NCBI RefSeq assembly: GCF_026210795.1
Contig: NC_089433.1
Coordinates: 5,605,001 to 5,669,000, forward strand
DNA from: Rhizophagus irregularis
Taxonomy: Eukaryota; Glomeromycota; Glomeromycetes; Glomerales; Glomeraceae
Length of the DNA stretch: 64,000 nt
Direction: 5' to 3'
Numbering within the stretch: the stretch's first letter is position 1; every line of letters begins with the position of its first letter. The notes below the pieces were generated by a model that saw nothing but the letters and a program-made list of their open reading frames with translations, was not told where the DNA came from and did no database searches. Below, in pieces: positions 1 to 11,520 of the stretch. Position numbers and translations under genes: made by a program.

Positions 1-189
1 AACAATTATTACAATATTTGGTAATATACGTTTTATAATTTTTTCTCAAAATAAAAAATTTATTCTCTTCTTTATACTTGTAAAAACCATTTTATATTTT
101 TAATTTTATTTGCATTAGCACTATCTTTTTGAAAATTATTACAAAAATTAGCTTTTAAAATATAAAAATTCGTACAGCAATTAGCAACT

Positions 190-700
190 TCAGAATTTAA
201 TTTCAGTACTTTGGTTAAATCAAATCATATTTTACTATCTAAGAAAGTTGTTTAGTAAGGTCGAACTACTTATATTTGAATTTTTATAGCAGTTGGAGTA
301 ATATTTATTGCATACGAGCATTTTTTTATTTTAATATTAACTTAAAATTTACGTTTTTTGTTTATTAAATTCGGAGCGTAATTTGGGCATTTTAGTCAAA
401 TGAAATCACCTTTTTAAGCTTAAGTAATATTGTTCGGCGAGATCGAAACTACCTGAATATTAATTTTCATAAGAATCAGTTTAATATTTACGGAATACGA
501 GCAATTTTCGCACTTTTAATTTTTTTTTATTTTCCCGATCAGTGATTATAGGGCGTAATTTGGGCACTTTGGTCAAATGAAATCACTTTTTCATGCTTAA
601 GTAAAGTTGTTCGGCAAGGTCGAAAATATTTAGATAAATATTTTCATAGCAGTTGGATTAATACTTATGGGGTACGAGCATTTTTTCATAATAATACCAA
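190..700. repeat. Three-unit tandem repeat, period about 178 bp
   Basis: Three diverged copies begin near 207, 388 and 566. Each starts with an ACTTTGGTCAAAT-like block, continues with a 'GTTGTT(C/T)(G/A)G(C/T)(G/A)AGGTCGAA' block, then 'ATAGCAGTTGGA(T/G)TAATA' and ends with 'TACGAGCA' followed by a T-run. The flanking 1-190 and 700-1520 are AT-rich with no convincing gene. Confidence 0.7.
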
Positions 701-2254
701 TTACGAATTTATTTTTTTTAAAAAAAATTAATTAGATTTTTTTAAAGAAAGTAAGTGAATAATAGTTTCGAAGTAAAGTTAAAGATGTGTGTCTTTAAGA
801 TTTTTTTTATAGTATTTTTGTAATTCAAAGTACTTTTTTTACTAATAAAAGTTATTTATCTTTAAAGAATAAGAATTAAACTTAGTAAAAATAAAAAATT
901 TTTAAAATTTATTGTAATGATTATAAAATATTTTGTTTATTTAATATTTAAAAAAATTTAGGTCTCTGAAAATCTAAGGTAAAATTTAATATAATTTTAA
1001 AAGGTCACTATATATATATGGTAAAATTATGAGATAAGAAAGGTTGGTAAAATTACTAGTAAATCTGAAATTTTGCCCGGAGACCTTTATTAGAAGTAAG
1101 CGGGGTCCTACGATTATTCCGATTCAGACGAGAATGATCCAAATTTGATATCTAGTTTAAAGTCTTTAAAACTGCAATCATGCAATCGATCAAGTTTATT
1201 TTCTGCTGACTGAGTTATCAATTAAGTTTGTGGCTGATTGGGTGGGTCACTGGTTTGAGAATTTTTATATTAAAAGCCATCAAAAAGCACATGATAACCT
1301 TGACATTTTAAATATGCTCATAGTAATTACGTAAAAGTTCTACAAAAGGCCTACTTCTCTTATTAGCGTTAGACATATGTAATAAACTTCACGTGATTTC
1401 TTATCAATTTGTTGAATTTCTTTTTTTAGTATCATTATATCATAAATAATTTCGATGTAACTATAATATCTTATATAATAACAATTAACGATAAAGTTAT
1501 ATTTCTTTCTAATTATTCCAATTTCTAATGCAGTAGATTGAAGATTCAATTAACAATGACTTACTCAAACTGTACAAATATGAAGAATTTAAAAATGTTA
1601 TTAAGATATACGAAGGTCATTGCTTAGAAGTATACAGCGTGGTTTACAAAACTCATCATTTTGCGATAAAATCACTACTTTATGATAATGATAAATGCAT
1701 GAATGAAATGTTCTGTGAGGTTGTTATTGCATATTTTGCTGTTTATTTTAAGATAAATTAAAAAATTTTTTCGGCATTTATTTAGATTCAACTTTATTGT
1801 CAAGTGAATTACTGTTCTGTCTCAACAATATACACTGGTCGAAATCATTTCTTTCGGCATTAATACCTTTTGTCAAAAGTTCATTATCGTCATCACGTGA
1901 TTTGTCACACATTCGGCTAATCACAAAAATCAGAAAAAGTTTGGCATAAAGATTTTTGGTCGATTTATGGTTGAGTTGTAATATAAAAAAAACCATAAAT
2001 CGACCAATACTTTTTTTTATCGATTTTTTATTAACAATGACAATCGACTTAAAACTTTTTTGACGATTTTTAACCAAATTTTTAATTAATTAATATCAAT
2101 AATATTTGACAATCAATTGTGCAATTCCGCAATTAGTCTGCAAATGTGGAACTGTAGCATTATTATAAACACATTTTACTGACAGTTTCTATCATATTTT
2201 TCAAAAAATGCATTTGAATTGGTAAAAAAATGCATTTTCGCAAATAAAGAAATC

Positions 2255-2720
2255 CAAATTCGGCCGGATAATTTGACAGATTATCCAATATCCATCAAAT
2301 TTTCTGGCCAAATCGCCTTTTTTTATCTTTTTTATCTTTTTAATTTAATTAATATAAAAATATTAATATTTAATATATATATTGTTTTTAAATTAATTAA
2401 TACATAAAAAAAAACACCAAAAAAAGGCATTTCGGCTGGATAATTTGACGGATTATCCAATATTTGTTGAATTATCCGGTTTATGACTGAATATTAAAAA
2501 AATCAAATCAGCCGGAACATCAATAACCGTCAAATTGACCGGCTGATCCATTTTTTTAAAAAAAATCGTTCTTTTTTAAAAATTATTAATGAAAAATGAT
2601 TTTTTTCTTTTACTTTAATGATAAGAAATAATCGTTTTCGATTAATAAGTTTAAAATTATATATTTTTTTGCAATTCCGCAATTTATCCGCAATTACGGA
2701 TTATTTGCCGCAATTACCTA
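2255..2720. repeat. Subterminal short repeats of the 4.0 kb element
   Basis: The motif (C/T)GGATAATTTGAC(A/G)GATTATCC recurs near 2265-2290 and 2435-2460 and in part near 2475 and 2530. CAATT(C/A)CCGCAATT-type repeats lie near 2120-2145 and 2670-2715. Similar short direct and inverted repeats sit at the other end (5600-5820: 'CAACATTC(G/A)(G/T)CAATTTGAAATTTGGA' twice). Such arrays are typical transposase-binding regions of CACTA-like elements. Confidence 0.55.
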
Positions 2721-2939
2721 TTTGCAGCACCATCTTTAACGTGAGATTATCCAGATCAAGTTAAAAAAAAAGCATGTTTTTTTAATGTGGCTCCTTCACC
2801 TCTATCTATTTCTTTCTCCCTTTTTTCCTCTCTCTTATTTCGTTATTTCCCCTCCCTTATTTCGTTCTTTTCCTTTCTTTTGCCCTTATTCTTCTATTGG
2901 CGTTGATAGGAAAAAAATTTTTTTATTTGTATTTTTTTA

Positions 2940-5080
2940 TTTTGTAGGTTTCGGCTTTTAGTTCTTGAGCTTTGGATATATGAAGTTTCGAAGTGAAAAC
3001 TTTGAAACTTTTTTTAAAAAAATTGTTGGATATATAGGTGAGTTTTGGAGTGAAAAATTTAAAACTCTAAAAAAAACTATTTTTTGTAATTTTTTCTTTC
3101 TTATATTTTGTAGGTTCTTTCGGTTATAGGGCTTTAGATATATGAGTGAGTTTCGGAGTGAAAACTTTGAAACTTTTTTTAAAAAAAATTATTAAATGTT
3201 TTTAATTTTTTTTTCTTCTATTTTGTAGGTTTCGACTTTCGGTTCTTGGGCTTTGGATATATGGGTAAGTTTCGAAGTGAAACTTCGAAACTTATTTTAA
3301 AAAAAAATTACTTTTTTAATTTTATTTTAATTTTCTTTTTCTATTTATAGGTTTCGACTTTCGGTTGGGCTTTAGATAAATAGGTGAGTTTCGAAGTGAA
3401 AGAATCGAAACTCTTTAAAGAATAATTTTTTTAATTTTTTTTTTTATTTTGTAGGTTTCGACTTTTGGTTCTTGGACTTTAGATATAAGGGTAAGTTTTG
3501 AAGTTAAAACTTCGAAACTTTCTTTTAAAAAGTATTTTTTTAATATTTTTATCTTCAATTTTGTAGATTTTAGCTTTCGATTATTGGACGTTGGATATAT
3601 GGGTAAGTTTCGAAGTAAAACTTCGAAACTTTTTTTTTAAAAAAATATTTTTTTTAATATTTTAAATTTTTTATCTTCAATTTTGTAGATTTCAGCTTTC
3701 GATTATTGGCGTTGAATATATGGGTAAGTTTCGAAGTTAAAACTTTGAAACTTTTTTTTAAAAGTAATTTTTTTTAATTGTTTCTTTTTCTATTTTGTAG
3801 ATTTCTTTCAGTTCTTGGGCGTTGGATATATAGGTGAGTTTTGAAGTGAAACTTCAAAACTTTTTTTTAAAAAAATATTTTTTTTAATATTTTAAATTTT
3901 TTATCTTCAATTTTGTAGATTTCAGCTTTTGATTATTGGGCGTTGGATATATGGGTAAGTTTTGAAGTTAAAACTTCGAAACTTTTTTTTAAAAGTAATT
4001 TTTTTTAATTGTTTCTTTTTCTATTTTGTAGATTTCTTTCAGTTCTTGGGCATTGGATATATAGGTGAGTTTCGAAGTGAAAGAATCGAAACTCTTTAAA
4101 GAATAATTTTTTTAATTTTTTTTTCTATTTTGTAGGTTTCGACTTTCAATTATTGGGCATTGGATATATGGGTAAGTTTTGAAGTGAAACTTCGAAACTT
4201 TCTTTTAAAAAAATATTTTTTTTAATATTTTAAATTTTTTATCTTCAATTTTGTAGATTTTGGCTTTCGATTATTGGGCGTTGGATATATGGATAAGTTT
4301 CGAAGTTAAAACTTTGAAACTTTTTTTTAAAAGTAATTTTTTTTAATTGTTTCTTTTTTCTATTTTGTAGATTTCTTTCGGTTCTTGGGCATTGGATATA
4401 TAGGTGAGTTTCGAAGTGAAAGAATCGAAACTCTTTAAAGAATAATTTTTTTAATTTTTTTTTCTTCTATTTTGTAGGTTTCGGCTTTTGGTTATTGGAC
4501 GTTGAATATATTATATGTAAGTTTCGATCAGAATGAAAGAATCGAAACTTTTAAAAAAAAATATTTTTTAATTGTTTCTTTATTCTATTTTGTAGATTTC
4601 GGCTTTCGGTTCTTGGGCGTTGGATATATAGGATAGGTGAGTTTTGAAGTGAAAACTTCAAAACTTTTTTTAAATAGAATTATTTTTTTTAGTTATTTTT
4701 TAATTTTTTTCTTCTATTTTGTAGGTATCGGTTTTCGGTTCTTGGGCATTAGATATACGGATGAGTTTCGGAGTGAAAACTTCGAAACTTTTTTTTTTAA
4801 AAAAATATTTTTTTTTTTAATTTATTTTAATTTTTTTTTTCTTTTTTGTAGGTTTTGACTTTCAGTTCTTGGGCTTTGGATATGTGGGTAAGTTTCGAAG
4901 AAACTTTGAAACTTCAAAACTTATTTTAAAAAAAAGATATTTTTTTAATTTTATTTTGATTATTTTTCTATTTTGTAGGTTTCGACTTTCGGTTGGGTTT
5001 TGGATATATAGGTAAGTTTCCACTTCGGATTTTTGGTTGGGTAAGTTTCGAAATATTTCGAAACTTAAATTTTTTTTATT
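2940..5080 (+). repeat. Array of about 18 intron-like hairpin units with micro-exons
   Basis: Each unit of about 105-165 bp has four parts. A short spacer of about 33-36 bp is related to GTTTCGACTTTCGGTTCTTGG plus GCTTTGGATATATG. A consensus 5' splice site GTAAGT or GTGAGT follows. An imperfect hairpin TTTCGAAGT...ACTTCGAAA then leads into a T-rich tract ending TTTTGTAG. The 3' splice-like sites fall near 2945, 3111, 3228, 3350, 3453, 3565, 3689, 3798, 3919, 4030, 4132, 4253, 4372, 4476, 4594, 4723, 4848 and 4975. Several 36-nt spacers read as 12 open codons, but others end in TATAG, so a continuous protein is not established. The same architecture recurs at 17.8-20.1, 36.9-37.95 and 51.8-53.95 kb. 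Confidence 0.8.
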
Positions 5081-5279
5081 AAAGAATTGGTTTACTAACC
5101 GTTTCTTTATTTTTTTTTGTAGATTTTCCTTTGGACTTCTATTGAATGGGTAGGTTTTGAATCTTCAAAACTTTGACCTTTTATTATTGTAATAATAACG
5201 GTTTACTAACCATTTCTTTATTTTTTTTTTGTAGGTTTCTCTTTCTTCATCTTTTTTGTCAGATAGAGTAAGTGATAGA

Positions 5280-5420
5280 TAATTTTGGATGAGTGGATGA
5301 TGGTGGACGATGGTGGACGATGGATGGTGGATGATGGGTAGTAGACGATGGATGTGGAGGATGGTTGACAATGGTTGACAATGGATGGTGAATGGTAAAT
5401 GGTGAATGGTGGATGGTGGA
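5280..5420 (+). repeat. GATGGTGGA-type microsatellite
   Basis: A degenerate tandem of GGTGGACGAT and GGATGGTGA motifs sits between the intron-like array and the right subterminal repeats of the 4.0 kb element. The open frames across it on the minus strand are low complexity and not taken as genes. Confidence 0.6.
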
Positions 5421-7001
5421 TGGTAGGTGTAAATAGACAGATACTGTAGAATGTATATATTAGATATTTAATATGATAATTTTTAATATGTAATTTTAAT
5501 AAAGCGAAATAATAAAATTTAATCAATTGATTGTTATTACAAAATTAAAAATAAGCTAAATACATAAAATTATTAACAATTAGACAAAATTAGACTTAAT
5601 TTCATCCAACATTCGGCAATTTGAAATTTGGACGAATGTCTAGTAAAAGTTGACGAATAGTTTATTTCCGATTTTTTAATGAATTTTGCCGATTTGTGAT
5701 TGCCAAGTGGCAGGCGAAGTGTGCAAATCGTCCATAATAACTTTGACGATTTTTTTGGCAATGATCAGCTGAATTTAAACCAACTTTCGTCCAACATTCA
5801 TCAATTTGAAATTTGGATGAAATGGACTATTCTGACCAGTGATATGGAGTGACTAGAAAAGGTATATTAAATTAATTTTAAAAAAATAAAAAATTTCATT
5901 AAATTAACATTTAAATTATAAGGAAAGGATAAGCCATTTTCCTTAGTATTGGAATTTGCAGAAAATGGGGAAATGATTGAGTATTTTCAAAATAGTCGTC
6001 AAACTATTTATATGGACGATTTTGTAAATATAATTGTACAAATTACGAGATTAATATTATATTTGCATGAAGAAGATATTTTTGGCATCAATATTGTATG
6101 ATAATTTCTTATAAAAATTTGCATATTATTTTAAATCAATTATTATTAAATTATTCTGATTTTCAGAGTTCCAATATTTTACTTGATAAAAAGGGAAGAG
6201 TTAAACTGTTAAGTTTGGAGCTATCAAATAGAATTTTAAAAAGTTTTCAAAGCAAAAATCAAGATATTATTGATTTTGGATCCATTTTTAAAGTTATTAA
6301 GTTTAAGGATAGAGAATATAACAAATTACTTAAAGGTAATGAATTTACTTATTATTAATTTTTATAATTATTGTACTAATCATACCAACATTATTGTGAC
6401 AGATTGTATAAATACTAGAAGGCTAGAAGATTGTATTAATAGGTTGGAATCTATGGGTCGATCTACTAAAGGTAAATGATGTAATTTATGACTATTATTA
6501 GTTCAAAAGCTAATTAATTTATGAATAGGACAGAAAGTCGAAATTGTCGTAGTGAAAAAATGAAAAAAAACATCTAGTATATTTTATAATGTATTAAGTC
6601 ATAAAAATCTAAAGTATAATAATAAGAATAGTATCGCATTTAAAGTTAAATTGAAATGAACGGAAAGCATTAGCAAAAGAGTAAAAAACCAACATATTGA
6701 AATGAAATGAAAAAAATAATACAAATGTAATTATTTGATTTAGTTAATATATGATGACAACGATTATAAGTTTGAAATTAGGCAAATATTAAATTTAAAG
6801 CACAATGCAATACAATGCAATCAACACAGTAGATTCAAAATAATACTTTGATTAATAATACAATCAGTAATGTAAAAACACTTGTTTTTAAGTATAGTAC
6901 ATAAATAAGATATATTACTTAAAGGAAAAATAAGTTGCGGAAATTACCCAGTTATTATGACAATTTTTTAATAAACGTAATTATCAAGCAATATAATTGC
7001 A

Positions 7002-7316
7002 TTGTTCATTATGTATATAAACTTAGTTATTTTCAGAAATGTAAAAATACATCAAATGAATCATAAATATAAAAAGAAGGAAAAAAAGAAAATTTCTGAT
7101 TATAGATGCCATAGATGTTGGAAAATAAGTGAGCGTTTAATTCCATGGCACGATGATGACTTTAACAACGAATTAAAAGAATGCTTTGCCAAATGTGGAA
7201 TTAAAGTAAATCATAATCATAAGTTATGCAGCAAATGCATTGAAAAAATAAATTTAGAGAAAACCAAACTCAGTGAATTAACTAGAATAATAAAAAAATT
7301 TAAATTTATTATATGA
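7002..7316 (+). CDS. Small Cys-rich protein, unknown function
   Basis: A 104-codon frame with a Lys-rich stretch (KYKKKEKKK) followed by two CxxC pairs, CHRC (about residues 38-41) and CSKC (about 79-82). A further C-x3-C (CFAKC) lies between them, suggesting a small zinc-binding module; no family is recognised. The first codons are uncertain: a TTTTCAG acceptor-like site lies at about 7032-7038, so the conserved part may be a second exon starting near 7039. A degraded relative lies at 12340-12480 with the same order of motifs, supporting that this was a real gene. Confidence 0.45.
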   Translation: MFIMYINLVIFRNVKIHQMNHKYKKKEKKKISDYRCHRCWKISERLIPWHDDDFNNELKECFAKCGIKVNHNHKLCSKCIEKINLEKTKLSELTRIIKKFKFII

Positions 7317-7695
7317 TAAATAACAAAGAAAATTTTGTTTAGCAGAAAAATTTATTGTATAGAATTTTTTTAATTATAAATATTATGTTTGGGGAAAAAA
7401 ACGGATTCGTTTATATTATAATTTATGTAATTGTTAGAAAACTATCACTATAAAGAAACGATTATAATATTTTGATGCTTTGATACTACCGATCAAATAT
7501 GGAAATATTTAGTTTATCACTTAGAAATAGGTGTAAATGTATCAAATTTGGTTGTAACTGCGTGTGATTTAAAACTAAAAAGTAAAGAAGTCATATTTCA
7601 ACTGACCGCAGCATTGATCTTTGCTGCGCAATGAAATAAAATATAAATATACTAATCGTGATACATTATTTTTTTTCTTTTTAGTTTAAAAGAAG

Positions 7696-8613
7696 ATGTC
7701 TTCACTTGGTGTTTGCAATATTAACAATAAATTTTGTGGTTGCCAAACTTATATGGAAAACGATAATAATCCAGGAAAATGTTTTTATTGCAATCATTTT
7801 AACGCGTTTCATACCGGGTTTTCCATTTTGTTTCGAAATTCTTCAACGCCATTTTTGGGAGCTTGCCAAAAAGAGGGAGCTTCATGTGGATGTCAAGCTT
7901 TTTTCGCTGTTCCTAATGACCGATTGAAATGCAAATATTGTGATCATTTTTCTGCACTTCATAAGATGACTTTTCCAAATAGTGTTTCTAGTTTGTCCGA
8001 ATCTATCAACAAAAAGTCTGTGGGCATTATTAGAAGGGAGGGAAATAAAATTTTAACTACAGGTCATCCCAAAAGCCAATCACTTACTCTTAACAATATA
8101 TTATTGTTTTTTAAAGATAGTTGGAAAAATAAATCAGCTCCAAGAAAAAATACTTCGACTTGGAAAAAAATGAAGAAAAGAGGTTTAATTATTGAACGAG
8201 TAACATTTAATAAGGATGATATTAAAAATTTTAATACTAAAATTGTTAGTTTATTTCAAATTGATATTGTTGCGAATAATATCATTATATTAAAAGGTAC
8301 TAAAGGTGAATTTAAATCTTCAATTTGTCAGGTAAAAATTATTTAATATTGGGTTCTAAATTAACAGTTTATTTTTTATATTTTAATTCTTATTTTGTGT
8401 TGTGTTTTAGAATAAAACATTAAAGAATTTGAGATCAAATATATCAAAAAGCAACAGAAAATTGTATCTTGGTAATTACATTTTTAGTTAGCATTTCTTT
8501 TTAATAATGTATTGATATTTATTAATCATGTTGCTTTAACAACAATTTTAGCATTGGTAGATAATTCCAATGACGAGTCTTCTGTGATGAATATCAAAAA
8601 CTTGATTAGTTGA
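7696..8613 (+). CDS. Two-module Cys/His-rich protein, paralogue A
   Basis: Three exons (7696-8331, 8411-8471, 8552-8613) join into an uninterrupted 252-residue protein ending in TGA; both introns are GT...AG, and the second junction splits an Ala codon. The N-terminus has two tandem modules of about 50 residues. Each begins GVC or GAC, has a CGCQ(T/A) motif, then C-x2-C-x-H-F-x-A-(F/L)-H, with further cysteines; this is probably a zinc-binding repeat. A basic, Ser-rich middle follows. The C-terminal region (about residues 140-210) contains W-x-NxSAPR-x-NTS and is shared with the paralogue at 14986-16027, which has the same exon structure and a 61-nt middle exon. Function is unknown. The paralogue conserves exon phase, length and both modules, so I consider the gene real and probably functional. 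Confidence 0.85.
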
Positions 8614-9448
8614 GATTTTATAGACTAAATTTACATAGTTATTCTAATGATTATTGGCAATTTTATTCACATAAAAGATTAACTAAAAACGGATAAATAA
8701 AATAAGAATCACGTAAATTACGACAACATTAAAAAAATTATTTATTAGTAATTAATAGAAGTGGTATAAAGAGTACATAAGCTATATAAAATAATATCAC
8801 TCTTTTCATTTTTTGATTTTAGATGAATTTTTATTAATGTTATCTATATCAAATCAAAAGTATCGAACTTGATATTGTAATAACCAGTCTTCTTGATAGA
8901 CTTATATGTTTGTACCTATACCTCTGCCTAAGAGGTTACATTCTAAAATTCATTTTTTAAAATTTTTTTCATTCTCGCGAACCTTTTAGTAGTTTTCTCA
9001 GTAAGAAATTATGAGATTTTTTAATTTCAGAAATTTTTTTATTAGCGAGAAAATCGATGCTCTCAAATTGATCTGACATGTTGCATTCTTCAACAAATAC
9101 AAAAATTAGTTGATGAATCAACAAAACTTATAAGCCTCTCAAAGAACACCAATACAAAAAATATAAGACCTTCTGTTGATTAAGAACAATTTTCCATTTT
9201 TTTATGACTGAATAATTATACAAAATATTAAAAAGAAATCTATACAACTTTTTTTTGGTTAAAGCACATTGTAATAAATATAATTATTATAGTAAATATG
9301 TATTAACTTTATGTAGTACTACAACTTAATTATGTCATAATTGCATTGCATTATTGAATTATGATTTTTAGACTCTAAGTATTATGTATTATTGCATTAT
9401 GAAATTAATTTATATATAACAACTATTTTTCCTTGAAAAGTATCAAAG
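8614..9448. other. Intergenic, AT-rich
   Basis: No gene is supported. A short open stretch at about 9050-9182 on the plus strand reads CSQIDLTCCILQQIQ followed by a helical tail and TAA. It could be an isolated exon, but nothing nearby confirms it. Confidence 0.4.
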
Positions 9449-9760
9449 ATGTTGCGAAACATATGCGATCATCAATGTCAATTATCTTCAATAACAATTA
9501 AATGGCCAAGCAATTCGATCGTTTACCAAGCTTGTTTAGTAAAAAATTGCGATTATAATTGGTATTATGACTATAAATTATGTGAAAAATGCAAAATTTT
9601 TTTAGATCGATTAAAAAAAAATACAACGACTCTGTTATTAAAAAAAAATAGATCGCGTAATAAGAGTTTAAATTCAAGTCAACATTTGTGTAGTAACAGC
9701 GTTATAAAAAAAAACATTTTTCAAATTAAGGATAGAATCAACATTAACTTGATGTATTAG
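9449..9760 (+). CDS. Small Cys-containing hypothetical protein
   Basis: A 103-codon frame starting ATG after an AT-rich leader. It has cysteines at CDHQC, ACLVKNC and LCEKC and then a basic, Ser/Asn-rich tail. The C-x-KNC...LCEKCKIFLDRLKK pattern loosely resembles the CSKC-containing end of the 7002-7316 protein (LCSKCIEKINLEK), suggesting a distant relation. No function can be assigned, and a chance frame is possible. Confidence 0.4.
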   Translation: MLRNICDHQCQLSSITIKWPSNSIVYQACLVKNCDYNWYYDYKLCEKCKIFLDRLKKNTTTLLLKKNRSRNKSLNSSQHLCSNSVIKKNIFQIKDRININLMY

Positions 9761-10900
9761 TTCATCTTCAAACATTACGGTATTTATCACAAAAATTAAA
9801 CTTAAACGATAATACAAAAAATAGTGATAAAATAAAATAGAAATTTGAGTTTCTTTAATATTGTGTTCAAACTGCTAAATAAATAAAAAAAATTTTTTTT
9901 TTAATTTTACCTTATGTTAAGACAAAAAAAACTTAATATAAAACCCGTTTTAACCCATTTAACATAGTCAACAACACATCTAACTTGTGGTAGGTCATTT
10001 TATAAGTTGTATGAATAGTTATAGTAAAAAGTTTTACTTATTTTTAAGCTTGTTTTTCTATTCTATTTCTTTCTTTTTTGTTATTTTTTTCTGAATAAAA
10101 TCTTGTTCTAACTTCTTTTTTTTCTTCTGTAGTTTCTTATTTACAAAGATGTTTTTGAAGATAAACATTGAAAGAAACTAAAATTGGCTTCTTTAATTAC
10201 TTATCGTTATCTATAGTAGAGGATTGTTTAAATAATTTTTAATTAGGATGGCAAAGCCTTAGCACGTAATATTACGGATGAAACAAAATCTGCCGATATG
10301 ATAGAGCTTTATAGTTAATAGTTAATAGTAAAGTAATGGCATTTTAAAAAATTTACTTGCAAGTTGCAAATGCAATAGTATCTATACAAATTTTGATGAC
10401 AGTAAACTATAAAGTATACTAATTGCAATTATAGATTTAGTGGAAGTTTAGTATTTGTCGAATTTGTTAAATGCAACTTTACAAATGTGAATTGTTGGTA
10501 TTGTTTTTTAATATAGTATACAAAATTATTTTAGATAATTATTCATTGCGATAAGAACCGTTTCAGAAATATAGATGTCTATTTTATTAATAAATAATTT
10601 GATTACATTACGATTCAAAAAAAATAAATAGATATTTAAACATTATAAACAATTATTTTTAAACGTCTGAGATGAAGCGATCAATATAATTTGAATATAA
10701 TAAATCTGGATGAACCAGATATAATTGAATTTACATCCAAATCGGGAGAATTCAGATTTAAATCTGAGAAGGTCAGATTCAAACCCTAGTAAAAATATGT
10801 TTTTCAGATTCGTTAAACGACATGATTAAAAGGATAAAAACTGATCGGTATTTATTTATATAAATAAAGTATGTGGTTACGATTTAAAATTATATGCCCG
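9761..10900. other. AT-rich region with no supported gene
   Basis: Long A/T runs and short pyrimidine stretches only. Nothing coding, RNA-like or clearly repetitive is seen, except the short direct repeat TAGTTAATAG near 10311-10330. Confidence 0.5.
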
Positions 10901-11520
10901 CTAATAGCAATTAACTTTATGACTACAATAATTGCAAAAGTAAGAAAAGTCATTAAATTATATTTTATATATTATCATATTTATTATATTAAATATGTTT
11001 ATTACAATGCTTTTAATAAATATCAATTAATTTTGTCATTATAACTAAAATAATTGCAATGACGAAAAAGTTATTAAATTATGCATTATGTATAATCATA
11101 ATTATATTCAATATAATTATTACAATGCCAGATGTAACTTTAATAAATATCATTTATTTTTGTGACTACAATAATTGCAAAGACAAGAAAAGTAGGATCC
11201 GAATAATACATAAAAGGTAACAATACGTAGTTTGCGTAAAATGAGCCTAAAATCGTGTAGATCATTGCTTTTTTTAGATACTTCTGACCAGCATTACATA
11301 GTGCTGGCCCTGAAGAGATGCGTACAGCTATTAGTAAATTTGTTATTACCTATATATATTGCTCGGGGTCCTAGAAAAGTAATGAAATTATGTATAATCG
11401 TTATCGTAATTAAATTATTACAATGCAATTGTAACTTCAATAAATAGTAATTAACTTTATCGTTATGACTACAATAATTGCAAAGACAAGTAAGGTTGTT
11501 AATTATGTAATCATTAATAT
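10900..11520. repeat. Diverged tandem repeats around ATAATTGCAA
   Basis: The block TTAACTTTATGACTACAATA plus ATTGCAAA(G)ACAAGAAAAGT recurs near 10911, 11030, 11153 and 11452, each followed by AATTAT-rich sequence and 'TATTACAATGC'. The first spacings are about 120-125 bp; the last is stretched by unrelated sequence (11190-11390). Open frames here are treated as chance. Confidence 0.6.

Larger units (their letters stand above)
1833..5841. mobile_element. 4.0 kb CACTGGTC-ended DNA transposon in a kinase exon
   Basis: The ends are CACTGGTCGAAAT on the left and its partner GACCAGTG on the right, flanked by a 3-bp duplication ATA (1830-1832 and 5842-5844). Removing it restores an exon collinear with the second kinase copy around 27100, so the insertion boundaries are well fixed. 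CAC...GTG ends, 3-bp duplication and subterminal repeats (2255-2720 and 5590-5820) are features of the CACTA/EnSpm class; this is inference because no transposase is visible inside. The interior is an array of intron-like hairpin units (2940-5080) preceded by a pyrimidine-rich stretch. The small open frames inside are not convincing genes. Confidence 0.82.
1528..6697 (+). pseudogene. Decayed protein pseudokinase, copy 1, split by a transposon
   Basis: Kinase-like exons can be followed across the locus. 1528-1720 gives a glycine-poor N-lobe with a VAIK-type lysine (FAIKSLLYD). The next exon (about 1784-1832 joined to 5845-5873, ending IYGVTRK) is cut by the 1833-5841 transposon. About 5922-6096 gives the hinge block LVLEFAENGEMIEYF. 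About 6167-6334 gives SSNILLDKKGRVKLLSLELS. Two short exons and a degraded C-terminal tail follow to about 6697. Where kinases have HRD and DFG, this sequence has GIN and SLE, so both catalytic aspartates are missing. The third codon is TAG where copy 2 (26791-29700) has TGG. The transposon, this stop and the tail stops make it a pseudogene. The family resembles the expanded tyrosine-kinase-like kinases of Rhizophagus; that link is from recognition. Confidence 0.75.
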
